Origin: JAAZGD01 sp964383845
GTDB taxonomy: Bacteria > Bacillota > Clostridia > Peptostreptococcales > Anaerovoracaceae
DNA: 31,209 bases
Reading direction: 5' to 3'
Assembly: GCA_964383845.1 (NCBI GenBank)
Contig: CAYLIF010000015.1
Span: forward strand, 1 to 31,209
Part shown: one piece after another, positions 22,661 through 30,716 of the stretch
Layout of the letters: each line of letters opens with the position of its first letter
Position numbering within the stretch: the first letter of the stretch is position 1
The notes under the pieces: model-generated
The model's database searches: none
What the model was told of the DNA's origin: nothing
Seen by the model: the letters and a program-made list of their open reading frames with translations, nothing else
Made by a program: the position numbers and the translations under genes

Positions 22661-23207
22661 TGTGCGTTTTGCAGGAGCAGGAGGTCAGGGAGTTATTCTT
22701 AGTTCTGTGCTACTAGCAAAAGCCTATGGTCTTGGAGAAAATTACAATATTTCTCAAACTCAAAGCTATGGTCCTGAAGCAAGAGGGGGTGCATGTAAAG
22801 CAGAGGTGGTAATCTCCGATGAAAATATAGATTATATGAAAGTAGACCATGCGGACGTTTTCATAGCATTTAATCAGTTGGGTTATGAAAAGTACAAAAA
22901 AACCATAAAGAAAAATGCAATGATATTAGTAAACAGCACTTTAGTACAAGGTGACTGGGAGAAAAGGGGAGAAAATATTTACGAAATACCAGCAACAGAA
23001 ATGGCAGAAGCTATGGAAAAGCCATTTGTTGTAAATATGGTAATGTTAGGAGCCCTAACAAAACTCCTACCCAAACTACATTATCCCAAAGTCGAGGCGG
23101 AAATAATGAGTGGTTTTTCTGCATCTATAGCAGGGCCTAATCTGGAAGCCTACGAAAAAGGTTATAAATATATGGAAGAAGAGCTGTTAAAGATAATGGA
23201 AAATTAA
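22650..23207 (+). CDS. korC: 2-oxoacid:ferredoxin oxidoreductase subunit gamma (KorC)
   Basis: This is the gamma subunit, 185 residues from the ATG at 22650, which has GAGGGGG about 6 bases upstream. The N-terminal RFAGAGGQGVILSSVLLAKA and the following SQTQSYGPEARGGACKAEV are characteristic. The frame is open upstream to 22449, but that extension lies over korD in another frame and is not coding. It is the last gene of the kor block, with a stem-loop about 100 bp downstream. Confidence 0.92.
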   Translation: MRINVRFAGAGGQGVILSSVLLAKAYGLGENYNISQTQSYGPEARGGACKAEVVISDENIDYMKVDHADVFIAFNQLGYEKYKKTIKKNAMILVNSTLVQGDWEKRGENIYEIPATEMAEAMEKPFVVNMVMLGALTKLLPKLHYPKVEAEIMSGFSASIAGPNLEAYEKGYKYMEEELLKIMEN

Positions 23208-23305
23208 AGATAAAATCCAAAAAATCAACAGGCTGAACACTCAAATATATGTATAAAATTAAAGGAACACAAAGATGTAAAAAAATCAAGTGAAATCGCA
23301 AAATA

Positions 23306-23339
23306 GAACCGCTAAATACTCCTATTTATTTGGCGGTTC
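23306..23339 (+). terminator. Stem-loop downstream of korC, probable terminator
   Basis: GAACCGCTAAAT (23306-23317) pairs with ATTTGGCGGTTC (23328-23339) with one wobble, around a 10-base loop. The T tail is weak (TTCACAT), so termination may be partial. The rest of the 191-bp gap 23208-23398 is AT-rich with no recognised element except the AAGGAGG of the next gene. Confidence 0.6.
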
Positions 23340-23398
23340 TTCACATAAACAACAAATAGTTCGGTTATAGTATTAATATCAAAGCAAGGAGGAAAAAA

Positions 23399-23857
23399 AT
23401 GAAAAATGTAACAAAATATAAATTAGGCGTTGTATTATTAGTAATGCTTGTTCTTTTAACTATTAGCAGTTGTGAAAAGCCTGAAGTAGCCAATGCGGAG
23501 GTCTATGACAATACTGCTGAAGCCAATTGGGTCTTGTTAACTATTGACTACCCAGAGCAATCTGGGATAGAAGATGTTGTGGACTTTAAGGTGTATAGCT
23601 TGAATGGAGCAATTACTCCTATGAATATATTACAATCTTATGGAGAAACTAACTGTATACCCGTAGTAATAAGCGATAGTACCCCTGGATACGTCCAAGG
23701 TATTGGCGGCGTTTTCGAAAATGATTTCAACAATCCATCTGGATGGGTTTATACAGTAAATGATGAGCAAATAATGGAAGCTGCGTCAGACTACAAACTA
23801 TCCAATGAAGATCATGTAACTTGGTCATACGTAACATATTCAGAAACAAGCTTTTAA
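23399..23857 (+). CDS. DUF4430 domain lipoprotein
   Basis: This is a 152-residue secreted lipoprotein. The signal peptide ends in the lipobox ISSC with Cys25 as the lipid-modified residue. The mature part carries one DUF4430 domain, resembling the C-terminal domain of cobalamin carrier proteins, ending in GWVYTVNDEQ and DYKLSNEDHVTWSYV. Members are often cell-surface modules; the ligand of this one cannot be deduced. AAGGAGG precedes the ATG. The gene stands alone, followed by two hairpins, so it is probably monocistronic. Confidence 0.85.
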   Translation: MKNVTKYKLGVVLLVMLVLLTISSCEKPEVANAEVYDNTAEANWVLLTIDYPEQSGIEDVVDFKVYSLNGAITPMNILQSYGETNCIPVVISDSTPGYVQGIGGVFENDFNNPSGWVYTVNDEQIMEAASDYKLSNEDHVTWSYVTYSETSF

Positions 23858-23913
23858 TTCTTCCCCAAAGCTCATTCAATCAACACGAAATCTTCACACT
23901 GTAGGAATAGTAT

Positions 23914-23952
23914 GAAAGTGGTAAAGAAACTAAGGCTTTACCAAAAACTTTC
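23914..23952 (+). terminator. First hairpin after the DUF4430 gene
   Basis: GAAAGT-GGTAAAG (23914-23926) pairs with CTTTACC (23936-23942) and, after a 4-base bulge, ACTTTC (23947-23952). CTTCTTTTAT follows. It is a plausible weak terminator. Confidence 0.45.
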
Positions 23953-23976
23953 CTTCTTTTATAAATACACACTTAG

Positions 23977-24011
23977 AAAAAACCTCTGGATTCGGGACCT
24001 GGAGGTTTTTT
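23977..24011 (+). terminator. Rho-independent terminator after the DUF4430 gene
   Basis: AAAAAACCTC (23977-23986) pairs with GAGGTTTTTT (24002-24011), with T residues continuing downstream. The A/T symmetry makes it potentially bidirectional. Between it and the next gene are two TATAAT hexamers (24050-24055 and 24066-24071) without a convincing -35. Confidence 0.75.
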
Positions 24012-24127
24012 CTTGTTTTTGTGTGATTATTTTTGGAAGATGATGCATTTATAATTTTAAAATGATATAATTTTTCCCGTAGAGCAAGAAGAAAAAAATG
24101 TTGATATCAGTAGCTAGGAGGTCTCAA

Positions 24128-25573
24128 ATGGCATTTGGTTTATTTAAGAAAAAGGAAGCGGCAGACCTTATATTGATTAATGGGAGAATAAAAACCCTAC
24201 TTATAGATGATCCAGAAGTGGAATCACTAGCTGTTAGAGATGGAAAAATCATAGCCATGGGAGATCAAGAAGGAATTCTTGAGGACTTTGAAGATCAGCA
24301 AACGGAACTTATTGACCTAGAAGGTGGCGTAGTTCTCCCCGGATTCATATTAATGGAAGAAAACTTGGTTATGGACTGCTTTAAAGATCTATGCTATTTC
24401 ATAAAAGAGTCCTTAGATCTGGAGGCCTTAAAGGAATCATTAGAAAAAGAACTGCTTACCAAAAATTATGTTTTCGGTTATGGTTATCATCCAAGAGTAG
24501 TATCAGGCTTTACTCCAGAAGAAATGAGAGATGTTTTAGATGAAATCTCTTTAGACAAGCCTATAGTTCTTCTTTCTTCTGGTGGCTTTCAAGTATGGCT
24601 AAATTCTATAGCTTTAGAGCAAGTTAAAAGCATAGCTGAAGAAGAGGGTGTTGCACAAATAACCCTTCCCTATATAGTTGGGGTTTTAGAACTTTTGGAT
24701 TTTGAGAAACTTCAAGAAAATATATTTAATCAAGCAAAAGCCTATTGCCAAGAAGGGTTTACCGCTTTTTTTGATTTAGGAACTCCTGATTATTTCCAAA
24801 GTTTATATCAAGAGGCCTTGGTGGGATTTTATCAAGAGGGTTTTTTAAAGCAAAGATTTTATGGCTCTCTCCTTATTAATAGAGAGGTGGATCCTAAGGG
24901 GTTAGCTCAAAAGCTAATGCAAAACAGAACACTATGTGCTGAACTTGATGGATTTATAAACTTTAACCTTCTTCATCTTTTGGTTAAGGAAGATAGGGAA
25001 CCTGGCCTAGGTCTTTCTAGAAATGGTCTACATGAAGTTGTAATAGCCGCTTCAGAAAGAGATTTCGATCTTTACCTAGAAAGTCTTGGTCCAGACTCTT
25101 TAAGACTAAGCCTAGAAGTTTTTGATGAAGTTAGAGGGTCTGGCTATCGAAAGAATATCTTAATGTTAGCAACAGATGAAACCATCACTGATGATATGAA
25201 AGAGGAATTTATTTCTTTAGAGGATATCCATGTAATAGCAAAAGATAGAGAAACCATTGAAAGTAACACAGAAATAGCTAGATATAGAGAGGCTGAATCT
25301 CTTGAAAACTATACAGACAAGATGAACATTGAAGCCGCCATTCTTCTAGGAGAAGAGGACAAATTGGGAGCCCTTGATTTAGGGCATTACGCAGATTTTG
25401 TTATCTTTAATGGGGACCCATTTAAAGAAGACGTCAAAGTGGTTATGACTATTTTAGGTGGAGAAATAGTTTATGATGTGGAAGAGGACCTAGCTAGTAA
25501 TTGGTATATTGAATACCAAAAAACCCATCCAGGACAAGAGGTGCTGGGAGAATTCCAAGAAGAGGACGACTAG
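24128..25573 (+). CDS. YtcJ-like amidohydrolase family protein, metal-binding residues lost
   Basis: The 481 residues keep the amidohydrolase outline: an N-terminal composite domain (ADLILINGRIKTL, DGKIIAMGD, then GGVVLPGF at about 66-73) and a C-terminal ALDLGHYADFVIFNGDPF. After PGF, active YtcJ-like enzymes have I-D-S-H-x-H; here the sequence is ILMEENL, with Glu77 and Asn79 in place of the two histidines. The later region that normally carries HxxGD and RIEHAQ reads ESLGPDSLRLSLEVFDEV and ILMLATDETI, also without histidine ligands. The frame is long and uninterrupted, so this looks like a maintained pseudoenzyme. The ATG at 24128 has AGGAGG 6 bases upstream; an earlier ATG at 24098 does not. 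Confidence 0.8.
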   Translation: MAFGLFKKKEAADLILINGRIKTLLIDDPEVESLAVRDGKIIAMGDQEGILEDFEDQQTELIDLEGGVVLPGFILMEENLVMDCFKDLCYFIKESLDLEALKESLEKELLTKNYVFGYGYHPRVVSGFTPEEMRDVLDEISLDKPIVLLSSGGFQVWLNSIALEQVKSIAEEEGVAQITLPYIVGVLELLDFEKLQENIFNQAKAYCQEGFTAFFDLGTPDYFQSLYQEALVGFYQEGFLKQRFYGSLLINREVDPKGLAQKLMQNRTLCAELDGFINFNLLHLLVKEDREPGLGLSRNGLHEVVIAASERDFDLYLESLGPDSLRLSLEVFDEVRGSGYRKNILMLATDETITDDMKEEFISLEDIHVIAKDRETIESNTEIARYREAESLENYTDKMNIEAAILLGEEDKLGALDLGHYADFVIFNGDPFKEDVKVVMTILGGEIVYDVEEDLASNWYIEYQKTHPGQEVLGEFQEEDD

Positions 25574-25647
25574 GAAGAGGAATAACACTAAAACTTTCCA
25601 TATGACTATAGTCTAAATGAGCATGAAACTACTATGAGGATTAATAA

Positions 25648-26796
25648 ATGATTAATGAAATAAACAGAGCTGCTTGGGTTGAAATCAACCTCACTAACTT
25701 AAAACATAATATCCAGGAAATCAAAGGACTTCTTAAAGGCAATGAGGAAGTGGTGGGGATTATAAAGGCAGATGCCTATGGTCATGGAGCTGTAAGAGTG
25801 GCCAAGACCTTGCAGGAAAATGGTGTTGATTATTTTGGGGTAGCCACGCTCAAAGAAGCTAGAGAATTAAGAGTCGCTGGTATTAAAGGAAAAATAATGA
25901 TATTAGGTTTGACTCAGAGCAAGGATTGGCATGTTATTCTTGACTATGACCTCGTATCGGTATTATGCGATTTAAACAATGCACGAGTGCTTTCTGAAGT
26001 AGCAATAAAAAACAATAAGACAGCCGAAGTCTTTATAGCCGTTGATACGGGTATGGGAAGAATCGGATACTTAATAGAAGATGAAAGAGATCGAATAAAG
26101 GCTATTGATGAAATTCTCGAAATTTCTAGCCTTCCAGGAATAAAAATTCAAGGACTTTTTTCTCATATGTCAACAGCTGATGCAAGGGATAAAGATTTTT
26201 CTCAGAAGCAAGAACGATTGTTCCTAAACTTTGAAGAAGCTTGTAGGGATGCAGGGATAACATTTCCCACTAGGACTCTTGCAAACAGCGCTTCAACTAT
26301 GGAGATCCCATCAGTATATTACGATTTAGTAAGACCTGGGATAATCTTGTATGGATGTTACCCCTCAGAAGAAGTAAGTAAAGAAGCTATTGACCTAAAG
26401 CCAGTAATGTCAGTAAAGGCAAATATAATTCAACTAAAAGAAGTTGGTCCGGGATTCTCTGTTGGCTATGGAAGAAGTTTTGTAAGCAAAAGAAAAAGCA
26501 AAATAGCTACATTACCAGTAGGCTATGCAGATGGCCTTCCTCGACCATATTCCCAAGTTGGTAAAGTCATAGTCCAGGGGCAAGAAGCTCCTATAGCAGG
26601 GAATATTTGTATGGACCAGTGTATGGTTGATGTTACAGATGTTCCGGGAGTAACCTTGGGAGATGAAGTTATCCTAATGGGAAGCCAGGGAGAAAGAACA
26701 ATTACAGCAGAGGAAATAGGAAGGGCTACGGGAACCATAAATTACGAAATCCTATGTGCTTTTGGCCAGCGTTTAGAAAAGCTCTACATAAAATAA
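25648..26796 (+). CDS. alr: Alanine racemase
   Basis: Alr interconverts L- and D-alanine with PLP to supply D-Ala for peptidoglycan. The 382 residues include the PLP-lysine motif VGIIKADAYGHG (Lys40), GMGRIGY, and the second catalytic region VGYGRSF (Tyr274), followed by LPVGYADGLPR and GNICMDQCMVDV. GAGGA lies about 9 bases before the ATG. It follows the pseudo-amidohydrolase by 74 bp with no terminator seen, so the two may share a transcript. Confidence 0.96.
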   Translation: MINEINRAAWVEINLTNLKHNIQEIKGLLKGNEEVVGIIKADAYGHGAVRVAKTLQENGVDYFGVATLKEARELRVAGIKGKIMILGLTQSKDWHVILDYDLVSVLCDLNNARVLSEVAIKNNKTAEVFIAVDTGMGRIGYLIEDERDRIKAIDEILEISSLPGIKIQGLFSHMSTADARDKDFSQKQERLFLNFEEACRDAGITFPTRTLANSASTMEIPSVYYDLVRPGIILYGCYPSEEVSKEAIDLKPVMSVKANIIQLKEVGPGFSVGYGRSFVSKRKSKIATLPVGYADGLPRPYSQVGKVIVQGQEAPIAGNICMDQCMVDVTDVPGVTLGDEVILMGSQGERTITAEEIGRATGTINYEILCAFGQRLEKLYIK

Positions 26797-26826
26797 AGGG
26801 AATAAGGTAAATAAGGTGAATAAAGA

Positions 26827-27744
26827 ATGATGGATGAGCAGAAAAAGAACAGGCTGGCAGGATTCGCATTTATATTAGTAGCAAGCTTATTAAATGGTGT
26901 AATCCCCTCATTTACTCAAAAGATACTGGTGTTGGGTTTGTCATTAGAAACAATACTAACTTCAAGATATTTAATGGGCACAGTTCTAATTTGGATTTAT
27001 ATTTTAGCAAAAAAGAAGAAATTTCGAGTAGGTAAATCCAATATTGCCTATATGCTTGCCTTGGGCTTTATGTTATTTATTTGTACCAGCAGTTTAGGAG
27101 AAAGCTATAAATATTTACCAGGCGCTGTTGCAGTAATTATAGGATTTTCATATGTGGTTATTGTTGTTGTAATAGAAATACTTGTAGGAAGAGAAAAACT
27201 AGAAAAGAAAAGAGTTTTCTGTTTGCTTTTGGCAGTGGCAGGTCTTGGAATCGTTATTTGGCCTATGGGGGATATGCCACACCTAAGAGCCCTTGGTATA
27301 TTGTTTGCGCTGCTGGGTGCATTTTTTTATGCCATGCAAACCCTGGGAATTGGCAGTGTAAGAATGAAAGAAATACAAGCGGAGGTTATAACCGGTTATA
27401 TGAATCTCTTTATTTTTGGAGCAAATCTTACTCGCTGTTTACTTGCAGGTAAACCAATTTTCCCAGAAACCATGGAGCAGTGGGGGTGGATTTTTGTTAT
27501 TGGAGCAGGGTCGGCGTTTATAGCTCCACTGTTTTTCTGTATGGCTGTTAAGAAACTCGGAGGTAGCGATACAGCCCTTACCAATACCACTGAACCAGTT
27601 TTCGCTTATTTTGCCGGCATACTTATTATGGGTGACCAGCTTTCTTGGAACGCCACACTAGGAGGCATCTTGGTAGTAAGCTCAGTGTTCCTGTTAAACA
27701 TGCCTAAAAAGAAAAAGAAAAAAGTGCGACTATTCCAGTGGTGA
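26827..27744 (+). CDS. DMT/EamA family transporter
   Basis: This is a 305-residue multi-spanning membrane protein with about ten hydrophobic segments arranged as two EamA repeats. The first runs from about residue 10 (FAFILVASLLNGVIPSFTQK) and the second from about 155 (LGILFALLGAFFYAMQTLG). It ends in a strongly basic tail (KKKKKKVRLFQW). The drug/metabolite superfamily exports or imports small metabolites, and the substrate cannot be read from sequence. AAGGTG precedes the ATG; a second ATG follows immediately. It lies 30 bp after alr and may be co-transcribed with it. Confidence 0.88.
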   Translation: MMDEQKKNRLAGFAFILVASLLNGVIPSFTQKILVLGLSLETILTSRYLMGTVLIWIYILAKKKKFRVGKSNIAYMLALGFMLFICTSSLGESYKYLPGAVAVIIGFSYVVIVVVIEILVGREKLEKKRVFCLLLAVAGLGIVIWPMGDMPHLRALGILFALLGAFFYAMQTLGIGSVRMKEIQAEVITGYMNLFIFGANLTRCLLAGKPIFPETMEQWGWIFVIGAGSAFIAPLFFCMAVKKLGGSDTALTNTTEPVFAYFAGILIMGDQLSWNATLGGILVVSSVFLLNMPKKKKKKVRLFQW

Positions 27745-27798
27745 TCAGGAGCTGAATAAAAAATAAAATCTATAACTAAGAAATCTAGGGAGATATAA

Positions 27799-28854
27799 GT
27801 GAAAGAATCGAAAGAAGCGGTTATAAAGATAAAAGAACGTAATTACCTAATTGACAATTTAAAGGGAATTATGATATGGGTTGTTGTTTGTACTCACTAT
27901 CTTCACGCAGCTACTGGCTTTAAAACAGATAGCTTAGGGGGAGCAACGTACCTAACAATGATTTCCTGTGACATGATAATATTCATATTTGCCGCAGGCT
28001 ATTTTTCAAAAAATGTGGATAAAAGCAGAAAGAAATCTTTTAGAACTTTTCTATATCCCTATATTCTTTTGTCTATTTTAATGTATGGGGTTAGGTACTT
28101 AATATATGGTAATGCCACATTTGATCTTATGCTGCCCTCTTTGGCCCTCTGGTTTATGATTGTATTGTTTTTTTATAGATTCTTGTTAAAAGATATGGTC
28201 CGTCTTGGAAAATTTCTCTTGCCGCTAAGCTTCGTGGCTTCCATTTTGGCGGGTCTGGCCTCTCAATTAGATAGCACCTTAGCCTTAGGAAGGGCTTTTG
28301 GATTCTTGCCGTTTTTTATATTAGGCTACTTATTTACAGCAGACCATATTGCAAAGATAAGAAGTATTCCTAAATGGATTGGCTGGCTTGGATTCCTAGC
28401 CTTGCTAGCATACTCATTTTTTATGGCATACAATAAGGTGTTGCCTATGTCAACATGGTACTTAAAAATGCCTTATGCCTATCTAGGCTTCGGGCCTATA
28501 GAAGGAATTCTCATTAGAACTGGAATCTTGGTAAGCGGTATTCTTTGGTTGGTGGTTTTTTTAATAATAACGCCAGATAAGAAAACTTGGTATTCTAAGG
28601 CTGGTGTCAATTCAATGTCCGTTTATGCTCTTCACTTACCCCTAAGGCATTTATTGGTAAAAATAGATACAGATTTTGGGGGTGGAGTATTTGCTACAAT
28701 AATTCCTTTGCTCCTGGCGTTAATAACAACTTGGGTTCTTTCAAGTGAACCAGTTAGTCGTACATTTAACATTTTCATGGATAGCATTTATGCTGTAATA
28801 ACTTACCCTATTAAGCGAATAAAGGCTTTAATGCCCCTGTCTCTGCCTAAATAA
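27799..28854 (+). CDS. Membrane acyltransferase family 3 (fucose 4-O-acetylase-like)
   Basis: This is an integral membrane protein of 351 residues with about ten hydrophobic segments. The N-terminal YLIDNLKGIMIWVVVCTHYL followed by FIFAAGYFSKN matches the acyltransferase-3 family, in which the histidine of the first segment is catalytic. Members acetylate cell-surface sugars or related molecules; the substrate here is unknown. It starts at a GTG preceded by AGGGAGA. The 3' end overlaps the convergent VanY-like gene by 8 bp. Confidence 0.82.
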   Translation: MKESKEAVIKIKERNYLIDNLKGIMIWVVVCTHYLHAATGFKTDSLGGATYLTMISCDMIIFIFAAGYFSKNVDKSRKKSFRTFLYPYILLSILMYGVRYLIYGNATFDLMLPSLALWFMIVLFFYRFLLKDMVRLGKFLLPLSFVASILAGLASQLDSTLALGRAFGFLPFFILGYLFTADHIAKIRSIPKWIGWLGFLALLAYSFFMAYNKVLPMSTWYLKMPYAYLGFGPIEGILIRTGILVSGILWLVVFLIITPDKKTWYSKAGVNSMSVYALHLPLRHLLVKIDTDFGGGVFATIIPLLLALITTWVLSSEPVSRTFNIFMDSIYAVITYPIKRIKALMPLSLPK

Positions 28855-29575
28855 GGCAATGGTCTAAAGCTGCAAAGGTATTGTCTTTCCATTTGATGGA
28901 GTCTAAATACTCTTCTAAAGTGGTGTCTCTTTTGTAGATTATTTTTGCTGCTTCTACCCCCACATAGCGAAGATGCCAGGGCTCATAAGTATATTTTGTA
29001 ATATCTGTTTTACCCTCAGGGTATCTTATTATAAAACCGTACTTCCATGAGTTTTCCTTTACCCATTTCCCTTCTGGCAATTCGCCAAACTTTCGAATAA
29101 GCTCATAATTTGCCCCTTTGCTGCTAATATCCATGGTAAGGCCTGTCTGATGCTCACTCATTCCTGGAGGCGCGCTGAAGGTCTCGGCTACCTTTCTGCC
29201 ATATTGTTTAACATAGCTGTTAAATATAGAGCTTTGGCGGGCATATGATCGATAGCCAGATCGAGCATATAGAACGTGTCCACTTTTTTTAGCATCATAA
29301 AACATAGTTTCTAATGCTGTTGCTGCAACATCCCGCAGCTGATCTTTACCTTTAACGCTGGGAAGCTTCACAGCCCTTAAATCTCCTGGAACATAATAAT
29401 TGGGAAGAGCGTTTAACTTATTTACCAGCACTAAAATATCTGAAGGGTTATTTACCTGAGTTACTTTATCATTATTCCCAGCAGTTAATTGAACGGCAGA
29501 GTAGGCACAAGAAAAGTTAGGTGTCAGGAAAAAAACCATGATAGAAATCAACAAAAATATGTAACGTGTCTTCAT
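28847..29575 (-). CDS. D-alanyl-D-alanine carboxypeptidase, VanY/peptidase M15 family
   Basis: This is a secreted zinc peptidase predicted to trim the terminal D-Ala of peptidoglycan stem peptides. The 242 residues begin with a Sec signal peptide (about 1-25). The M15B motifs are complete: ARSGYRSYARQ, SEHQTGLTMDI with zinc ligands His and Asp, and EPWHLRYVG with the catalytic Glu and the last zinc His. A ribosome site of GGGGTG type precedes the ATG. It is transcribed against its neighbours and, like alr, concerns D-alanine in the cell wall. Confidence 0.92.
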   Translation of the reverse strand: MKTRYIFLLISIMVFFLTPNFSCAYSAVQLTAGNNDKVTQVNNPSDILVLVNKLNALPNYYVPGDLRAVKLPSVKGKDQLRDVAATALETMFYDAKKSGHVLYARSGYRSYARQSSIFNSYVKQYGRKVAETFSAPPGMSEHQTGLTMDISSKGANYELIRKFGELPEGKWVKENSWKYGFIIRYPEGKTDITKYTYEPWHLRYVGVEAAKIIYKRDTTLEEYLDSIKWKDNTFAALDHCLI

Positions 29576-29749
29576 GTATATTCACCCCATTTATAATAGT
29601 AATTATTCGCTTTAAGACTATATTACACCAAGAGAAATTGTTTGCATATTAATTTTATAAAAACATTGTAAGTAGCATTTAATCTCAAAGTTGATATACT
29701 AGCATAAAAGATAAATAAATTAGTAAAATTTGAATTGGAGGGCAAAGCT

Positions 29750-30643
29750 ATGAAAAATAATAAAAACAAGTTACCATTACAGGTTCTTGTATTACTACTA
29801 GCAATTGCTTTATTTGCGACAGGCCTGGTAGCATGTAAGGGCAACACAGATAAGCCTGAGATGACCGACGAAGAAAGAATAATGAGCTTGATGGAAAAAT
29901 CTTTCTTTTTTGAGTCGGCACCCGAGACGTTGTATTTTGGTGAAGCCATCGAGGAATCCTTTACTGACCAAGATGTAACCCTTAAATACTTAGGTGCATT
30001 TAGTGATGGTGAAGGTATTTATCTATTTGTGGACATAATTGATGAAGCAGGCATTTTCTTTAGTGAAAAGGATAATCCTTATTACGCATCGATAAATGAA
30101 TATGATTTTTTTGAGAAAACAGGATATACCGACAGCAAAATCTATGACGTTTTGGACTATAATAATGAAGATCGAACTGCAACTATATGTTTTGAATACA
30201 TAGGCTTATTGGATGAAGATAATATTTCTTTCCATATATATTCAATGGGTGGCGATTTAGAGGGAAGCAGGGAAGCCTTAATAGGAGATTGGGAAATTAA
30301 ATTTGCTATCCCAGGGTCTTTGGTAAAACCACTAGACGCCGACAAATCTCTTACTCATAATGGCTATAATTTTTTGGTGAAAAGAGCGGTTATATCACCT
30401 GTTAATTTTACTCTCTTTGCGGCAAGAAAAGATGTCCCTGAAGAAATCATGGAAATACATCCTAAGGATCTGGATATAAAACTTGTGTATAAAGATGGCG
30501 AAAGTCTAGGGGTGCCAGAAGATTCTGGATATGTTCATGTAAACCAAAAGGGCTATATGTTTAGAATAAAACATACTGCCAAAAATTATGATGACGTAAT
30601 TGGATTAGAAGTTAATGGAGTGTTGTTCACAAGTGTAGAATAA
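29750..30643 (+). CDS. Putative lipoprotein, function unknown (297 aa)
   Basis: I do not recognise the family with confidence. The signal peptide ends GLVAC with Cys29 as the predicted lipid-modified residue. The mature part is acidic with alternating beta-like segments. The C-terminal half (LTHNGYNFLVKRAVISPVNFTL, then KDGESLGVPEDSG) has the flavour of DUF4179/DUF5643-type surface domains, which is only a suggestion. GGAGGG lies about 7 bases before the ATG at 29750; a TTG at 29735 overlaps that site and is rejected. The gap 29576-29749 to the divergent vanY-like gene is AT-rich and should hold both promoters, but I see no clear pair. Confidence 0.7.
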   Translation: MKNNKNKLPLQVLVLLLAIALFATGLVACKGNTDKPEMTDEERIMSLMEKSFFFESAPETLYFGEAIEESFTDQDVTLKYLGAFSDGEGIYLFVDIIDEAGIFFSEKDNPYYASINEYDFFEKTGYTDSKIYDVLDYNNEDRTATICFEYIGLLDEDNISFHIYSMGGDLEGSREALIGDWEIKFAIPGSLVKPLDADKSLTHNGYNFLVKRAVISPVNFTLFAARKDVPEEIMEIHPKDLDIKLVYKDGESLGVPEDSGYVHVNQKGYMFRIKHTAKNYDDVIGLEVNGVLFTSVE

Positions 30644-30716
30644 AAGCTTCTTGAAGTTCTATTTCATGTATGTTAGTGTTTTATCTGGCGGTCTAATTTT
30701 AATTTCAGATGGGATT

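Noticed and set aside
23340..23371. TTCACA and TATAGT upstream of the DUF4430 gene as a promoter
   Set aside because: The spacing is 20 bases and both hexamers are imperfect, so it is not supported.
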